A stretch of 64,000 nucleotides of DNA from Aquibacillus halophilus (GCF_009649745.1 NZ_WJNG01000008.1:80422-144421), one strand, 5' to 3'; positions 17,530-26,793 are shown, counted from the stretch's first letter. Notes: generated from the letters alone by a model not told the origin. Translations and numbers: made by a program.

Positions 17530-17652
17530 CGAAATAATAGATTCTTTTATATTACTACACTAGTTAAAAGAAAAGAAGAAGTTTTTGAGGAAGAAATTGT
17601 GTCCAATAGCGTACAATTCTTAATGAAAAAAGTTTGGTTAAATAACGCATAA
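17530..17652 (+). pseudogene. Possible C-terminal remnant of a regulator
   Basis: A frame without a start ends at TAA 17650-17652 and reads RKEEVFEEEIVSNSVQFLMK before a short tail. It has the look of the last helices of a TetR-type regulator, but the match is weak and the rest of the gene is missing. It sits in the gap between the MATE gene and the next remnant. Confidence 0.2.
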
Positions 17653-17840
17653 ACAACACGGAATGAATTTTTAGGAGAAGGGTGGTGACTGATTTATTTG
17701 TTTAATATAGTAGAAAAGAAATTCGTAAACCTTTGGAAAAGGAGTTACGATAATACTTAGAGAACTTACTAATAATAGACCGACTGTGGTTAGATATATA
17801 GAATTCAGAAAAAAGTCGAGAAGTACAAAGGAGCAAACTA

Positions 17841-17997
17841 ATGACTTATGAAGAAATCATGCAAAAGCTTGAAGATTTAGGGTCTGAACAAACAAAAGAA
17901 AATTTATCAAAATCACGGGGTAAAGGAACCTTTTTTTGGAGTGAAAATTGGTGATCTAAAAAAGCTTGTTAAATATGTAAAAAAGGATCATGAATAA
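17841..17997 (+). pseudogene. Frameshifted N-terminal remnant of a DNA alkylation repair (AlkD-like) protein
   Basis: After AAAGGAG, ATG 17841 opens MTYEEIMQKLEDLGSEQTK. The frame then shifts, and the shifted frame reads NHGVKEPFFGVKIGDLKKL up to TAA 17997. This matches the first 55 residues of AlkD-type HEAT-repeat glycosylases, in which NHGxxEPxFGVxxGDLKKL is characteristic. The remaining roughly 170 codons are missing. It is a broken gene. Confidence 0.65.
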
Positions 17998-18075
17998 GTT
18001 ATCAAGTAAGCTTAACAGGTGCTATCATGCAACTAACAAAAATAGCAAAGAACTATAGATTTGAGGCGGAAAACG

Positions 18076-19140
18076 ATGTCTACCCAAAAACGAATTAGAG
18101 ATTATGGAGTTAAGATTGGAAAATTAGTAACGGGATACTACAATTCAATTACCGATGTTGAAGGAGTAACTGTTGGTCATGTAACTCTTAGCGATAATGA
18201 TACTCAAACAGGTGTTACAGCTATTTTACCTCATCAAGGAAATATTTTTAGGGAAAAGTTAATTGCCTCGAGCCACATCATTAATGGGTTTGGTAAAACA
18301 ATGGGGACAATCCAAATTAATGAGTTAGGTACATTAGAATCTCCAATTATTTTAACGAATACATTAAGTATTGGAACAGCCGCAGATGCATTGATCGGAT
18401 ATATGCTAGAACATAACCCTGAAATTGGAAGAACAACAGGAACGATTAATCCAGTAGTATGTGAATGTAATGACATGCTACTAAATGATGTTCGAGCCAG
18501 GAACATTAGGAAGGAACATGTTATTAAAGCATTGGAAAATACTTCAGAAGAGGCAAAAGAAGGCTCTGTTGGAGCAGGTACTGGAATGCTTTGTTATTCA
18601 TTAAAAGGTGGTATTGGTACTTCCTCAAGGCTAATGAAAATGGAGCATGGGACATACACAATGGGTGTTTTGGTATTATCTAATTTTGGTATATTAAGTG
18701 ACTTAAAGGTAAACGGAAAGGCTGTTGGGGAAGAATTAAAGGATGCCATCCTTCAATCGCGTGAAGAAAAAGATAAAGGTTCAGTAATTGTAATAGTTGC
18801 TACAGACCTCCCTGTATCTGAAAGGCAATTAAACAGAATACTAAAAAGATCAGTAACAGGGCTATCTCGTACTGGTTCTATTATCACAAATGGGAGTGGG
18901 GAAGTAGTAATTGGTTTTTCCACAGCTACTAAAATCCCTCATGACAAAACATCGAGTTGTATTTCGGTTCCAATGATTCATGACGAAGATATTGATTTAG
19001 CCTTCCGAGCAATTGGTGAAGCTACTGAAGAGGCTATTTTGAACTCATTAGTGACGGCAACACATGTTGTTGGAAGAGACGGGAATGAGAGACCCGCTTT
19101 CAAGGATTTATTAAAAGAATATAATATTGAGTTGACTTAG
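18076..19140 (+). CDS. P1-family (DmpA/S58) aminopeptidase
   Basis: The product of 354 residues is a member of the self-processing DmpA/BapA family of N-terminal nucleophile hydrolases. It opens with the SITDVEGVTVGHVTL segment, has a central NPVVCECND strand, and carries the Gly-Ser autocleavage site in DKGSVIVIVATDLP, with Ser 236 as predicted nucleophile and new N-terminus of the small subunit. These enzymes release N-terminal residues, including D- or beta-amino acids, from small peptides. ATG 18076 is 6 bases after GAGGCGG; an upstream TTG at 18061 is less likely. No partner gene is near. Confidence 0.88.
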   Translation: MSTQKRIRDYGVKIGKLVTGYYNSITDVEGVTVGHVTLSDNDTQTGVTAILPHQGNIFREKLIASSHIINGFGKTMGTIQINELGTLESPIILTNTLSIGTAADALIGYMLEHNPEIGRTTGTINPVVCECNDMLLNDVRARNIRKEHVIKALENTSEEAKEGSVGAGTGMLCYSLKGGIGTSSRLMKMEHGTYTMGVLVLSNFGILSDLKVNGKAVGEELKDAILQSREEKDKGSVIVIVATDLPVSERQLNRILKRSVTGLSRTGSIITNGSGEVVIGFSTATKIPHDKTSSCISVPMIHDEDIDLAFRAIGEATEEAILNSLVTATHVVGRDGNERPAFKDLLKEYNIELT

Positions 19141-19271
19141 TAACTTTGGAAATTGGCGCCAGTAGATTATTTGTGTGGGAAAACTACTATAATATAGTGA
19201 ATCTAAGTCCAACCGGAACGAGGTATCTGTAATGAAGTATGGTCATAAAGATTTCACTTAAAGAGTGTACA

Positions 19272-19316
19272 AGCCAAAGGGCTAAGGGGGACAAGGAGCC
19301 TGTCCCCCTGTCCCGT
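19272..19316. repeat. Direct repeat copy (GGACAAGGAGCCTGTCC unit)
   Basis: The unit AAAGGGCTAAG...GGACAAGGAGCCTGTCCC is repeated nearly unchanged at 24917-24957. GGACA/TGTCC arms can form a small hairpin. Both copies lie at gene ends. Confidence 0.55.
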
Positions 19317-19403
19317 TTTCTATTTCAAAAAAACTGACTTTTTCTTCGTATTGGGTAATAGTATCTTTTTCTTTCGGAGATGATATCATTGCGAGGTGAT
19401 TAT

Positions 19404-19832
19404 ATGGTAATCGTACACTCAGGGGATAAATTAAAGAGTATTTTAGAAGAAAAGGGTATAGAAAAGCTAAAATACCAATTATATAATTTGTCGGAAAACG
19501 AGGACACGATAGATAGCTTAAACAACCAGAAGCTGTATTTTATAGTAAGAAATGAACCAACAACTGTTGTGGAATGTAAACTTTTCAAAACAGCGAAAGA
19601 AGTAGACGAGTCTAGAAATAAACCACTAAAGAACTACGAAGCGGTTCAACAATATGAGATGTTAAAAGGAGTGGGAATTAATAAATACAATAGTTTTTAT
19701 GAAGAACTTAATTTAGCAGAATTCTACAGCAATCGTTTAAATGGTAAACCGGTTAAGAAAGAAGATATAGATGAACAAGCTTTCTACTTAATGGTTTCTG
19801 ATGACATTTTAAAAGTGAAAATGGAAATATAA
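19404..19832 (+). CDS. Hypothetical protein
   Basis: The product of 142 residues is soluble, with mixed charge and no membrane segment or cysteine motif. It begins MVIVHSGDKLKSILEEKGIE and ends in an acidic region. ATG 19404 follows GCGAGGTG with good spacing; an in-frame ATG at 19380 lacks a ribosome site. No family recognised. It stands alone, with palindromic repeats on both sides. Confidence 0.55.
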   Translation: MVIVHSGDKLKSILEEKGIEKLKYQLYNLSENEDTIDSLNNQKLYFIVRNEPTTVVECKLFKTAKEVDESRNKPLKNYEAVQQYEMLKGVGINKYNSFYEELNLAEFYSNRLNGKPVKKEDIDEQAFYLMVSDDILKVKMEI

Positions 19833-19856
19833 AAATTTAGATATCATTTAAATTAA

Positions 19857-19960
19857 GGTGTCAGGCACTACAAAAGGACATTTGTCTACTTGGCACATTA
19901 ATGTCGACAGTGAAAAGATAAACTAACCTTTTTGTCCTTTTATGGTACCAGGTACAGTTT
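19857..19960. repeat. Dispersed palindromic repeats, two degenerate units
   Basis: AGGTGTCAGGCACTACAAAAGG and, about 70 bases on, CCTTTTTGTCCTTTTATGGTACC form a long imperfect inverted repeat with a GTCGAC between them. It belongs to the GGTGCCTG family by its GTCAGGCACTAC start. Confidence 0.45.
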
Positions 19961-20041
19961 TCTTCGGATAAAGATGGACAAGTAAGACATCCAATGGTTG
20001 GCTACTGTATTATCAGAGTATATATTTAAAGAGTTGAGTTA

Positions 20042-20232
20042 GATGTGATTCATCCTGATCTTGAGGATAAAATACAATTATTCATTCGGCAAAAAAGCTT
20101 GAAGGAGTAAGTTCTATAACTTTAGACAGCGAACTCCTGGAAATAGGTATTTTTACTGATATCGTAAAAAAGAAGGCCGAGGACATAGCTACAGCATATG
20201 TTCGAATGTACCTAAATCAAGAGGGGACCTAA
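20042..20232 (+). pseudogene. Frameshifted fragment of an unrecognised gene
   Basis: The sequence reads DVIHPDLEDKIQLF in one frame, then continues in another as AKKLEGVSSITLDSELLEIG... and ends with MYLNQEGT and TAA 20230-20232. The switch suggests one lost or gained base. An ATG follows 3 bases later, but the next frame closes after 10 codons. Product not recognised. The surrounding gap 19961-20522 shows only a terminator at 20343. Confidence 0.3.
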
Positions 20233-20342
20233 AAATGAGCCAATTAGAAATAAACTATCAATTTTAAAGAGTTCTTTTAGTATGTATTAGAAAAGGTGAA
20301 AAATCACACTTTCTTATTTTAGTAATCAATAGGTATGATCTG

Positions 20343-20370
20343 CGAGGCATCTAATAGAGGTGCCTTTTTG
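20343..20370 (+). terminator. Rho-independent terminator
   Basis: AGGCATCT pairs with AGGTGCCT around a short loop, followed by TTTTTG. It is well formed but no intact gene precedes it. Confidence 0.6.
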
Positions 20371-20522
20371 CATTTGCAGAATACTCTTCATATTACGTAG
20401 AACACATTACCGCAAGATTTGGAAAGTCTTTTTAAACGTATGATGTTATCTTTTTATCAGCAATAAAATTTATAAAATAGACTGGAGGACTGGGCTATAA
20501 AAGACAAACAGATAGTAATAAC

Positions 20523-21383
20523 CTATTCTATTTGGTGTTTTTTAATGGGTACGTATATGTGATAGGTTGAATCAAGGTTGTGAAGATTCTCAAAGACTTG
20601 AATAAGTTCAATATCTGAATTATCCGTATCTTCTCTTGAAATTTTTAGGAATCTAGCAAAGTCTGTCATAAAGACATCTCCTATGTCGATGAGATCACCA
20701 AAATATTTGAACTTAGCGCAAAAAAATTGCGGAACATCAAAGGTGAAATAATAGGGTTTTTCAATCTGTATATCATGTGGAATCCCGAACAAAACTTTGA
20801 ATTGAGTTGAATTAGGTTGACAGTTTGAATAGATGACATAACAGGATCCATTAATTGTCTTGTCTATGTTGTTTAAAAGCATTTTAGAATGAGCCTGAAT
20901 TTTTGCCTTATAATCTTCAGTTGCTATATCAACTTCAAATGCGATTCCGCATATTCGAACAGCTTTGAATTCTTCAAGAGTAAAATCGGTGACAATATCA
21001 CCATTGATGTTTTTTATCATTCTTTGAACCACTGATGGAATTGGCAATTGAGGTATCGTTTCATTTTTTCCCCTGAGTAAGCTTGGTGTGATCCCGTATT
21101 CGCGTTTAAAAGCACGGGTGAAGGATGATGGAGTTCCAAAATTAAGTTGATATGCAATATCTGTTAAGGATCGGTTTTCATTTTGAATTAATTCTACTGA
21201 TGCATTTAATCTTCTTGATAGTAAGTATTGGTTTAATGAACAACCCATCATCGCGGAAAAAAGTCTATGAAAATAGTATTTAGAGAGGTTGAACCGATTT
21301 GCAACAGAATCCAATGATAGTGATTCCTCTATATTATTCTCAATATAGACTAAAGATTTTTCAATTACTTTAAAATGTTCCAT
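20523..21383 (-). CDS. AraC-family regulator with GyrI-like effector domain
   Basis: The product of 286 residues has two AraC helix-turn-helix units at the N-terminus (about residues 5-105, with SLDSVANRFNLSKYYFHRLF and SLTDIAYQLNFGTPSSFTRAFK). The C-terminal domain from about residue 125 resembles the GyrI/BmrR-like small-molecule binding fold. Such regulators often control nearby efflux or detoxification genes. It is divergent from the chimeric membrane protein gene at 21484, with a 100-base shared upstream region, so it may control that gene. Confidence 0.87.
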   Translation of the reverse strand: MEHFKVIEKSLVYIENNIEESLSLDSVANRFNLSKYYFHRLFSAMMGCSLNQYLLSRRLNASVELIQNENRSLTDIAYQLNFGTPSSFTRAFKREYGITPSLLRGKNETIPQLPIPSVVQRMIKNINGDIVTDFTLEEFKAVRICGIAFEVDIATEDYKAKIQAHSKMLLNNIDKTINGSCYVIYSNCQPNSTQFKVLFGIPHDIQIEKPYYFTFDVPQFFCAKFKYFGDLIDIGDVFMTDFARFLKISREDTDNSDIELIQVFENLHNLDSTYHIYVPIKKHQIE

Positions 21384-21483
21384 CGTATCACCTTATCCCA
21401 AGTATTTTTCTGGAAATTTCCTAATTAGTTTAACAAATGAATGTTAAGGAGTAATGATCTTTTTGTAAAAAGGAGGTAAAGAA

Positions 21484-22902
21484 ATGAACAATAATTACAA
21501 AAAAAAGAAACATAAATACAAAGTTACAAGTATGGACCTAATCCGTTGCTTAGGCATATTTGCAATAATGGCAGGGATTCTGTACATCGTCATTCAATTC
21601 ATTCATCCTTCAGATAGCATAACATCAGTTAACACAAGCAAATGGGTTATGGTTGCGTGCTTGACCAGTGCTATGTCCCTCTTCAGCTTGATAGGAATTA
21701 TAGGAATCTATCTTAAACAAGTGGAAGAGACCGGTTGGCTTGGTCTAATCGGATTTTTAATCTTTAGTCTTTTTTGGTTAGTTTCAATGATTTTTAGTTT
21801 CATTGAAGCATTTGTTTTGCCGTTACTCACAAATGCTGCACCTCAATTTGTGGAGGGGATAGTAGGAATCTTTGGAGGAGGAGCTAGTGAGGTTAATATT
21901 GGGATTTTCACAGTGTTAGCGCCAATAGCCGGAGTGCTCTATATGCTTGGTGGCCTCTTACTTGGAATTGCGACAATACGTGCTAGAGTTTTTCCACGTT
22001 TGGTGGGCGTATTGCTTTCCTTCGCTTCTTTAGCGACTCTCGCTGCTGCAATCATTCCTCATCCGTTTGACCGGATTTTGGCGATGCCGATGGGAATAGC
22101 ATTAATTTGGTTGGGATATTTTGTTTGGTCGGACACAAGAGAAGTATGGAAAGAACTGGACTTAGATCAAGCCAACGATTTTCCTCAGCATAATGAAATA
22201 GGGAAACCTAAGCATCAGAAAACCAAGGCGCCGACAAAAGCAGTATCGTCAAAGTGGCTCATCGTCGCACTGCTCGTGTTGAGCGCCGTTCCGATCGCCG
22301 CAGGGGCCTTCCGTCTGACCGAGCTGGCGGGCGGCGCGGAAATCACGCCGGACAACGCGCGGTTCTTTGCGTCGCCCCTGCCGGTGGTGTTGCATATCAT
22401 TAGCGCTAGCGTATTTTCCATTCTGGGCGCGTTCCAGTTCTCAACTGGTTTCCGGAGACGCAGGCCCGGCTGGCATCGCGCGGCCGGGCGGCTCCTGGTT
22501 CTATGCGGACTATTGGCTGGGCTTTCAGGTCTGTGGTTGACCCTGTTCTATCCCCGCCCGGAAGGAACCGAACTGCTTTATGCATTGCGGCTCCTGTTTG
22601 GGTCCGCTATGGTTGTGTCCATCCTCCTCGGCTTTGCCAAGATCCTACGAGGGGACGTGATCCGGCATCGTGCATGGATGATTAGAGGCTATGCGATTGG
22701 GCTTGGTGCTGGTACCCAGGTTCTGACTCTTTTGGGGGGGACATTGGTCATTGGACCACCGAGCGAGTTCGGCGAAGCGCTATTAATGGGTGCGGGCTGG
22801 GTAATCAATTTGACCGTGGCCGAATGGGCTATCCGCAAGCGGCATAATGATGTGTCCATCGATTCATTATCTAACAATCAACTAAACCGCACGATAGTCT
22901 AA
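21484..22902 (+). CDS. Chimeric membrane protein: unknown N-half fused to DUF2306
   Basis: The 472-residue protein has two parts. Residues 1-235 form about six membrane helices in host-like AT-rich codons. A charged linker follows (near residues 235-255), then residues 257-460 match DUF2306, with WHRAAGRLLVLCGLLAGLSG and AWMIRGYAIGLGAGTQVL segments and about six helices. From about 22240 the DNA becomes abruptly GC-rich (CTGGCGGGCGGCGCGG). This is a visible junction inside one open frame, suggesting that a DUF2306 gene from a higher-GC source was joined to a host gene. AAGGAGG precedes the ATG. Function unknown; DUF2306 proteins are uncharacterised membrane proteins. Confidence 0.75.
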   Translation: MNNNYKKKKHKYKVTSMDLIRCLGIFAIMAGILYIVIQFIHPSDSITSVNTSKWVMVACLTSAMSLFSLIGIIGIYLKQVEETGWLGLIGFLIFSLFWLVSMIFSFIEAFVLPLLTNAAPQFVEGIVGIFGGGASEVNIGIFTVLAPIAGVLYMLGGLLLGIATIRARVFPRLVGVLLSFASLATLAAAIIPHPFDRILAMPMGIALIWLGYFVWSDTREVWKELDLDQANDFPQHNEIGKPKHQKTKAPTKAVSSKWLIVALLVLSAVPIAAGAFRLTELAGGAEITPDNARFFASPLPVVLHIISASVFSILGAFQFSTGFRRRRPGWHRAAGRLLVLCGLLAGLSGLWLTLFYPRPEGTELLYALRLLFGSAMVVSILLGFAKILRGDVIRHRAWMIRGYAIGLGAGTQVLTLLGGTLVIGPPSEFGEALLMGAGWVINLTVAEWAIRKRHNDVSIDSLSNNQLNRTIV

Positions 22903-22997
22903 GAACATTTATTGAAGAGTGAAACGTTGGTCTATTTATTCGTAATACGCAATATTTGTATCATATTAATAAATATAACATATTAGAGGTGATCAGA

Positions 22998-23984
22998 ATG
23001 AAAGCAATTGTGTACACAAAGTACGGTCCCCCCGAAGTCCTTCAACTGAAAGAGGTAGAAAAACCTATTCCTAAGGAAAATGAAATATTGGTAAAAGTAA
23101 AAGCAACAACTGTAACAGTAGCAGATATTCGTGCACGGAGTCTTACAGTTCCTCTCCCAGTGTGGCTGCTCGCCCGAATAGCATTGGGTTTTAGACAACC
23201 AAAAAAAGATATATTGGGGATGGAGTTAGCTGGAGAAGTTGAGTCAGTAGGAAAAGATGCCAAGCGATTCAAAGAAGGTGACCAAATTTTTGCAGCTTCC
23301 CTAGTGGGTTTTGGTGCTTATGCCGAGTATAAGTGCCTACCTGAAGACGGACCAGTATCTATTAAACCCAACAATTTATCTTTTGAGGAAGCCGCAGCTA
23401 TTCCAATAGGGGCGCGCACAGCATTATTTCATCTTAGAAAAGCCAACATTCAGAATGGTCAAAAGGTTCTTGTCTATGGCGCTTTAGGAAGTGTGGGTAG
23501 CTATGCAGTACAAATTGCCAAATATCTTGGAGCAATAGTTACAGGAGTATGCAGTACCACGAATTTAGAAATGGTAAAATCTCTAGGAGCCGATAAGGTA
23601 ATTGATTACACTACCGAAGATTTCTCTAGTAAAGGTGAGACTTACGACGTTATCTTTGAAGCGGTAGACAAGAGTTCGTTTGCTGCTTGTATGAAATCGC
23701 TAAAAAAGGACGGAACCTATATAAATGTCACAGTACCGTTACCAGGTGTTAGAATGCTATGGACTAAATTGACAAGCAGCAGGAAATTAATTTTGGGTCA
23801 AAATTCACCTGAAACCTCCGAAGCCCTAGACTTCCTCAAAGAACTTGTTGAGGCAGGAAAATTAAAAGTGGTCATTGATAGATACTATGAGTTTCAAGAA
23901 ATAGTTGAAGCACATAGATATGTCGAGAAAGGACACAAGAAGGGAAATGTCGTCATAAATGTGGAACATAACAACAAATCCTAA
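22998..23984 (+). CDS. Zinc-independent medium-chain NAD(P)-dependent reductase (quinone oxidoreductase type)
   Basis: The product of 328 residues is an MDR-superfamily enzyme. It opens [20 protein letters not shown], has the [23 protein letters not shown] segment, and the Rossmann motif [19 protein letters not shown] near residue 150. The Cys and His ligands of zinc alcohol dehydrogenases are missing, pointing to the quinone/enone reductase branch. ATG 22998 follows GAGGTGATCA; the upstream in-frame start at 22956 has no ribosome site. It lies 95 bases after the DUF2306 gene and may be co-transcribed. The natural substrate is unknown. Confidence 0.9.
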   Translation: MKAIVYTKYGPPEVLQLKEVEKPIPKENEILVKVKATTVTVADIRARSLTVPLPVWLLARIALGFRQPKKDILGMELAGEVESVGKDAKRFKEGDQIFAASLVGFGAYAEYKCLPEDGPVSIKPNNLSFEEAAAIPIGARTALFHLRKANIQNGQKVLVYGALGSVGSYAVQIAKYLGAIVTGVCSTTNLEMVKSLGADKVIDYTTEDFSSKGETYDVIFEAVDKSSFAACMKSLKKDGTYINVTVPLPGVRMLWTKLTSSRKLILGQNSPETSEALDFLKELVEAGKLKVVIDRYYEFQEIVEAHRYVEKGHKKGNVVINVEHNNKS

Positions 23985-24172
23985 TAAATGAATTACTGAA
24001 AGAAATATGTGTGAAAATGCATCGGGTTTGTGTTGGCTTTTGGGGAAAGTATGTAGCTTTTTTATTATGTTTTTCAAAACTTAGGGAGATGACCGGAAGA
24101 AAAGCTAATCAGTAGTAAGAAAAAGAAATTGGGGAAAAATGATGACAAGATAACCTAAATGGAGGTGATAAA

Positions 24173-24409
24173 ATGAGTCTAACTCCTGAACAAAAAAACC
24201 ATGTGGGGAAAGAATTATTAGACAACTTCAAGCTTTCTGGATTAACACCAGAAGTTATTCAAGCTGACCTAGCTTTCAGTCATGAGCAGTTTGAAGAGAC
24301 GATAAAACTTGGTCCTACCTCTGATGAAGCTGCAGTAGCGACTTTGCGTAATTATTTGGAGGAGAAGCTTAAAGAACAGGGAAAGGAACCTTCTTCTTAT
24401 CCTGAATAA
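24173..24409 (+). CDS. DUF2316 family protein
   Basis: The small protein of 78 residues begins MSLTPEQKNHVGKELLDNF and continues with a LSGLTPEVIQADLAFS helix-turn-helix-like region, the pattern of DUF2316. Function is unknown; the fold suggests DNA binding. GGAGGTGATAAA precedes the ATG. It is followed by three tiny ribosome-site repeats and a terminator. Confidence 0.75.
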   Translation: MSLTPEQKNHVGKELLDNFKLSGLTPEVIQADLAFSHEQFEETIKLGPTSDEAAVATLRNYLEEKLKEQGKEPSSYPE

Positions 24410-24461
24410 AACCCACATTATTAGACATTCTAAGTTATGTAGGAAGGAAAAAAAGAAATAA

Positions 24462-24637
24462 ATGAGGTGTCAGTGAGAGACAACTTGGATGAACTTTAAC
24501 CAAAAAAGTTAAGGTAGGAATCACAATCTTCATGCAAATGAGGTGTTGGTGATCGACAAACAAGTGAATGTAGATAACCATTAGCAAATTCCTTAAATGA
24601 GGTGTTAGCAATGGATAATGCTACAGAATGTTTTTAA
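24462..24637 (+). other. Three repeated ribosome-site/micro-ORF units
   Basis: AATGAGGTGT occurs three times (from about 24461, 24538 and 24597), each followed within 3-6 bases by a start codon and a tiny frame: GTG 24473-24499 (MRDNLDEL), GTG 24549-24584 (MIDKQVNVDNH) and ATG 24611-24637 (MDNATECF). They lie between the DUF2316 gene and a terminator. They may be translated peptides, a decayed repeat or coincidence. Confidence 0.3.
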
Positions 24638-24672
24638 GAAACTCACCAAAAGTATTTCATCCTTCCTTCACT

Positions 24673-24708
24673 GGACAGGGGCCAAAACGCGCCCTTGTCC
24701 TTTTTTTA
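24673..24708 (+). terminator. Strong Rho-independent terminator
   Basis: GGACAGGGGCC (24673-24683) pairs with GCGCCCTTGTCC and is followed by seven T residues. It ends the DUF2316/micro-ORF transcript. Confidence 0.85.
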
Positions 24709-24726
24709 GTTGATGGAATTTTCAAA

Positions 24727-24799
24727 GGGAGAGCAAGGTAGTTGGAAGGGAATGGGGGGAGAGACAGTTTGGCTCTAGTCTGTTCTATAAAGCAACTTT
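24727..24799 (+). repeat. Duplicated 3' end of the thermonuclease gene
   Basis: The stretch with GTTGGAAGGGAATGGGGGG and CTCTAGTCTGTTCTATAA closely matches the last 65 bases of the thermonuclease gene at 27283-27350. Small gaps break the frame, so it is a remnant. It lies 2.5 kb upstream of the intact copy, across the alditol oxidase gene. Confidence 0.6.
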
Positions 24800-24871
24800 A
24801 AAAAGGACAAGCATAAGATAACGGACAGCTTCTTTCTAGGTTTTAAATCCGGTTTATGAAAAAAATAGGAT

Positions 24872-24957
24872 GATGTGGTGCCAAGTTGATGGGGTCTGAC
24901 CATCCTCATGGACAGGCAAAGGGCTAAGCGGGACAAGGAGCCTGTCCCCCTGTCCCA
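24872..24957. repeat. Composite dispersed repeat including the GGACAAGGAGCCTGTCC unit
   Basis: A GTGGTGCCAAGTTGATGGGG segment is followed by the same AAAGGGCTAAG...CCTGTCCC unit as at 19272. The GATGGGGTC(T/A)GAC part recurs at 26339. It ends 6 bases from the alditol oxidase stop codon. Confidence 0.55.
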
Positions 24958-24963
24958 ATCAGT

Positions 24964-26226
24964 TTATCCAAAGATATATTTATTTAAAAATTCATTGCGG
25001 AATTTCCCTTCAGGGTCATGCTTCTGCACTAAATTCTTGAATTCAGGCAATTTCTCATAAAATGATTGCACCCTCTTTGGGTCCATCGTAAATAATTTTC
25101 CCCAGTGTGGTCTGGCATGGAAGGCTTCAAGCGCTGTCTCTATTTTTGGCAACACTTGCTTTACTCCTTCCCAATCATCCTTCCAAGTAAAGTGTATTGC
25201 TATCGATTCCTGTTTATAGTTCATACTCATCCATAGATCATCAGCGGCGATACTACGAATCTCAGACACTAGTAACAATGGTGCGATTTCCTTACCTAAT
25301 GGACTCAATGCCTCAACTGCATTACCGATATATTTCCGAGGGATAATATATTCACTCTGTAACTCTTCCCCACTGCTCGGTGTGAAGTTTATGCGAAAAT
25401 GTGCTAATCGATCATGCCAAGGTCCAGGAATACCTAATTGATCCGTACAGGAATCCGGTTCGAGACCAGCAAGAGGGTGTAATTTTTCTGTTGCCAATTG
25501 GGCACCGTAAAATTGGGATGTTAATTTAACTGTGTCCTTGTTCGTAATAGCACGCTTCAGCCAGACTTGTCTAAAACACTCACTCTTCCAATCGGTAAAT
25601 AAACTGACACTATAACCGCTTGAAAAAATCGCTTCATTATTTTCGTTGAAATTATGGAAGGATAAGTTTTCATAAACGTCTTGTCTTACCTGAAAATATG
25701 GGATTAGATCTAGTGTAAGCTTTGTAATAATTCCCGCTGCACCAAGACTAACGGCTAATGCTTTTATTTCTTCTTCATTTTCTTCACGTGAGATGGAAAC
25801 TATCTCACCATGCCCATTAACGAATTCTATTGCACTTACAATGGTAGCCAGGTTTCCATTTTTATCCCCCGATCCGTGTGTTGCCGTTGCACAAGCTCCT
25901 GCAACAGAAATGTGCGGAAGTGATGCAAGGTTATGGAGTGCCAGACCAGTTCCATCAAGGTATTGACAAACCTCACTGTACTTCATCCCTGCTTCAATGG
26001 TAATTTTGCGATGCTTGCTGTCAAAAGATACCACTTTATTCAGTTTCTCAAGGGAGACCATATTCTCTGTTGAGTCAGCAATATCGTTAAATGAGTGACG
26101 AGAGCCGACTACTTTTAAGTGGTTACATTTTTTCACAAGCTGCTGCACTTCGGCAACTGTTTCAGGTGTATGCCAATTCGTGGCACTGTATATATAATTG
26201 CCTGCCCAATTTCGTTGTTTTGTCAT
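24964..26226 (-). CDS. Alditol oxidase (AldO/xylitol oxidase family)
   Basis: The 420-residue flavoenzyme aligns along its length with what I recall of Streptomyces coelicolor AldO. It oxidises polyols such as xylitol or sorbitol at C1 and makes hydrogen peroxide. Visible markers are an N-terminal NWAGN, the FAD segment VVGSRHSFNDIAD with His 44 as the predicted covalent FAD site, NLASLPHISVAGACATATHGSG, YSVSLFTDW and C-terminal ARPHWGKLFT with active-site His and Lys. AldO has GSGHSFN; here the third residue is Arg. No signal peptide. The gene stands alone on its strand. Confidence 0.88.
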   Translation of the reverse strand: MTKQRNWAGNYIYSATNWHTPETVAEVQQLVKKCNHLKVVGSRHSFNDIADSTENMVSLEKLNKVVSFDSKHRKITIEAGMKYSEVCQYLDGTGLALHNLASLPHISVAGACATATHGSGDKNGNLATIVSAIEFVNGHGEIVSISREENEEEIKALAVSLGAAGIITKLTLDLIPYFQVRQDVYENLSFHNFNENNEAIFSSGYSVSLFTDWKSECFRQVWLKRAITNKDTVKLTSQFYGAQLATEKLHPLAGLEPDSCTDQLGIPGPWHDRLAHFRINFTPSSGEELQSEYIIPRKYIGNAVEALSPLGKEIAPLLLVSEIRSIAADDLWMSMNYKQESIAIHFTWKDDWEGVKQVLPKIETALEAFHARPHWGKLFTMDPKRVQSFYEKLPEFKNLVQKHDPEGKFRNEFLNKYIFG

Positions 26227-26336
26227 CTTAAATTCTCCTCTACTAAACCATTATAGGACTCCTGATAACTTGACCGTATGAGTTCATTTTAACAGAGATT
26301 GAAAAGCTTATTAACTAAATTAAGCAATGATGCTAA

Positions 26337-26395
26337 TTGATGGGGTCAGACTTTTCTCATGGACAAGTGTCTATTAGGAGGGTCAGTCCCCTTTT
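26337..26395. repeat. Partial dispersed repeat (GATGGGGTCAGAC unit)
   Basis: The stretch TTGATGGGGTCAGAC...CTCATGGACA repeats the unit at about 24888-24915, in the same orientation. The two copies flank the alditol oxidase gene. Confidence 0.45.
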
Positions 26396-26523
26396 TTACA
26401 GTTTCTACCTTCATTAGGCTGACGATATCCTCATCTCCACCCAATTGCACCCGACATAGACACCTAATAGCTACCCGTGAAACGATTATACAATTGAAAG
26501 ACACATGAAGGAGGATGAAACAA

Positions 26524-26721
26524 ATGGAACGTTGTACAATCACGGTTCATCAAGTAGCAGAATACTTAGGAGTACACACAGATACGATTTATGATTTAGT
26601 TCGAGAGGGGAGCTTTCCACACATCCGATTCGGACGAAAAATTCTTTTCTCCATGGAAGCTATTGATGGATGGATTCGTGAAAAAGCAAGTGCATCGGTA
26701 ATTAGAGAGGATGGGGAGTGA
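26524..26721 (+). CDS. Excisionase-type helix-turn-helix DNA-binding protein
   Basis: The 65-residue product is a single MerR-like/HTH_17 domain: ITVHQVAEYLGVHTDTIYDL is followed by the wing segment FPHIRFGRKILFS and an IDGWIREK helix. Proteins of this type serve as excisionases, plasmid regulators or small host regulators. ATG 26524 has AAGGAGGA 9 bases upstream; ATG 26515 would overlap that site. No integrase is near, so a role in excision is not supported. Confidence 0.85.
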   Translation: MERCTITVHQVAEYLGVHTDTIYDLVREGSFPHIRFGRKILFSMEAIDGWIREKASASVIREDGE

Positions 26722-26793
26722 AGTGTGGAGTTAGATTTTTAAAGGAATTTGGTAGATTCCAAAATTTTAAAAAGAATGAGAAGAGGGAAAAAT

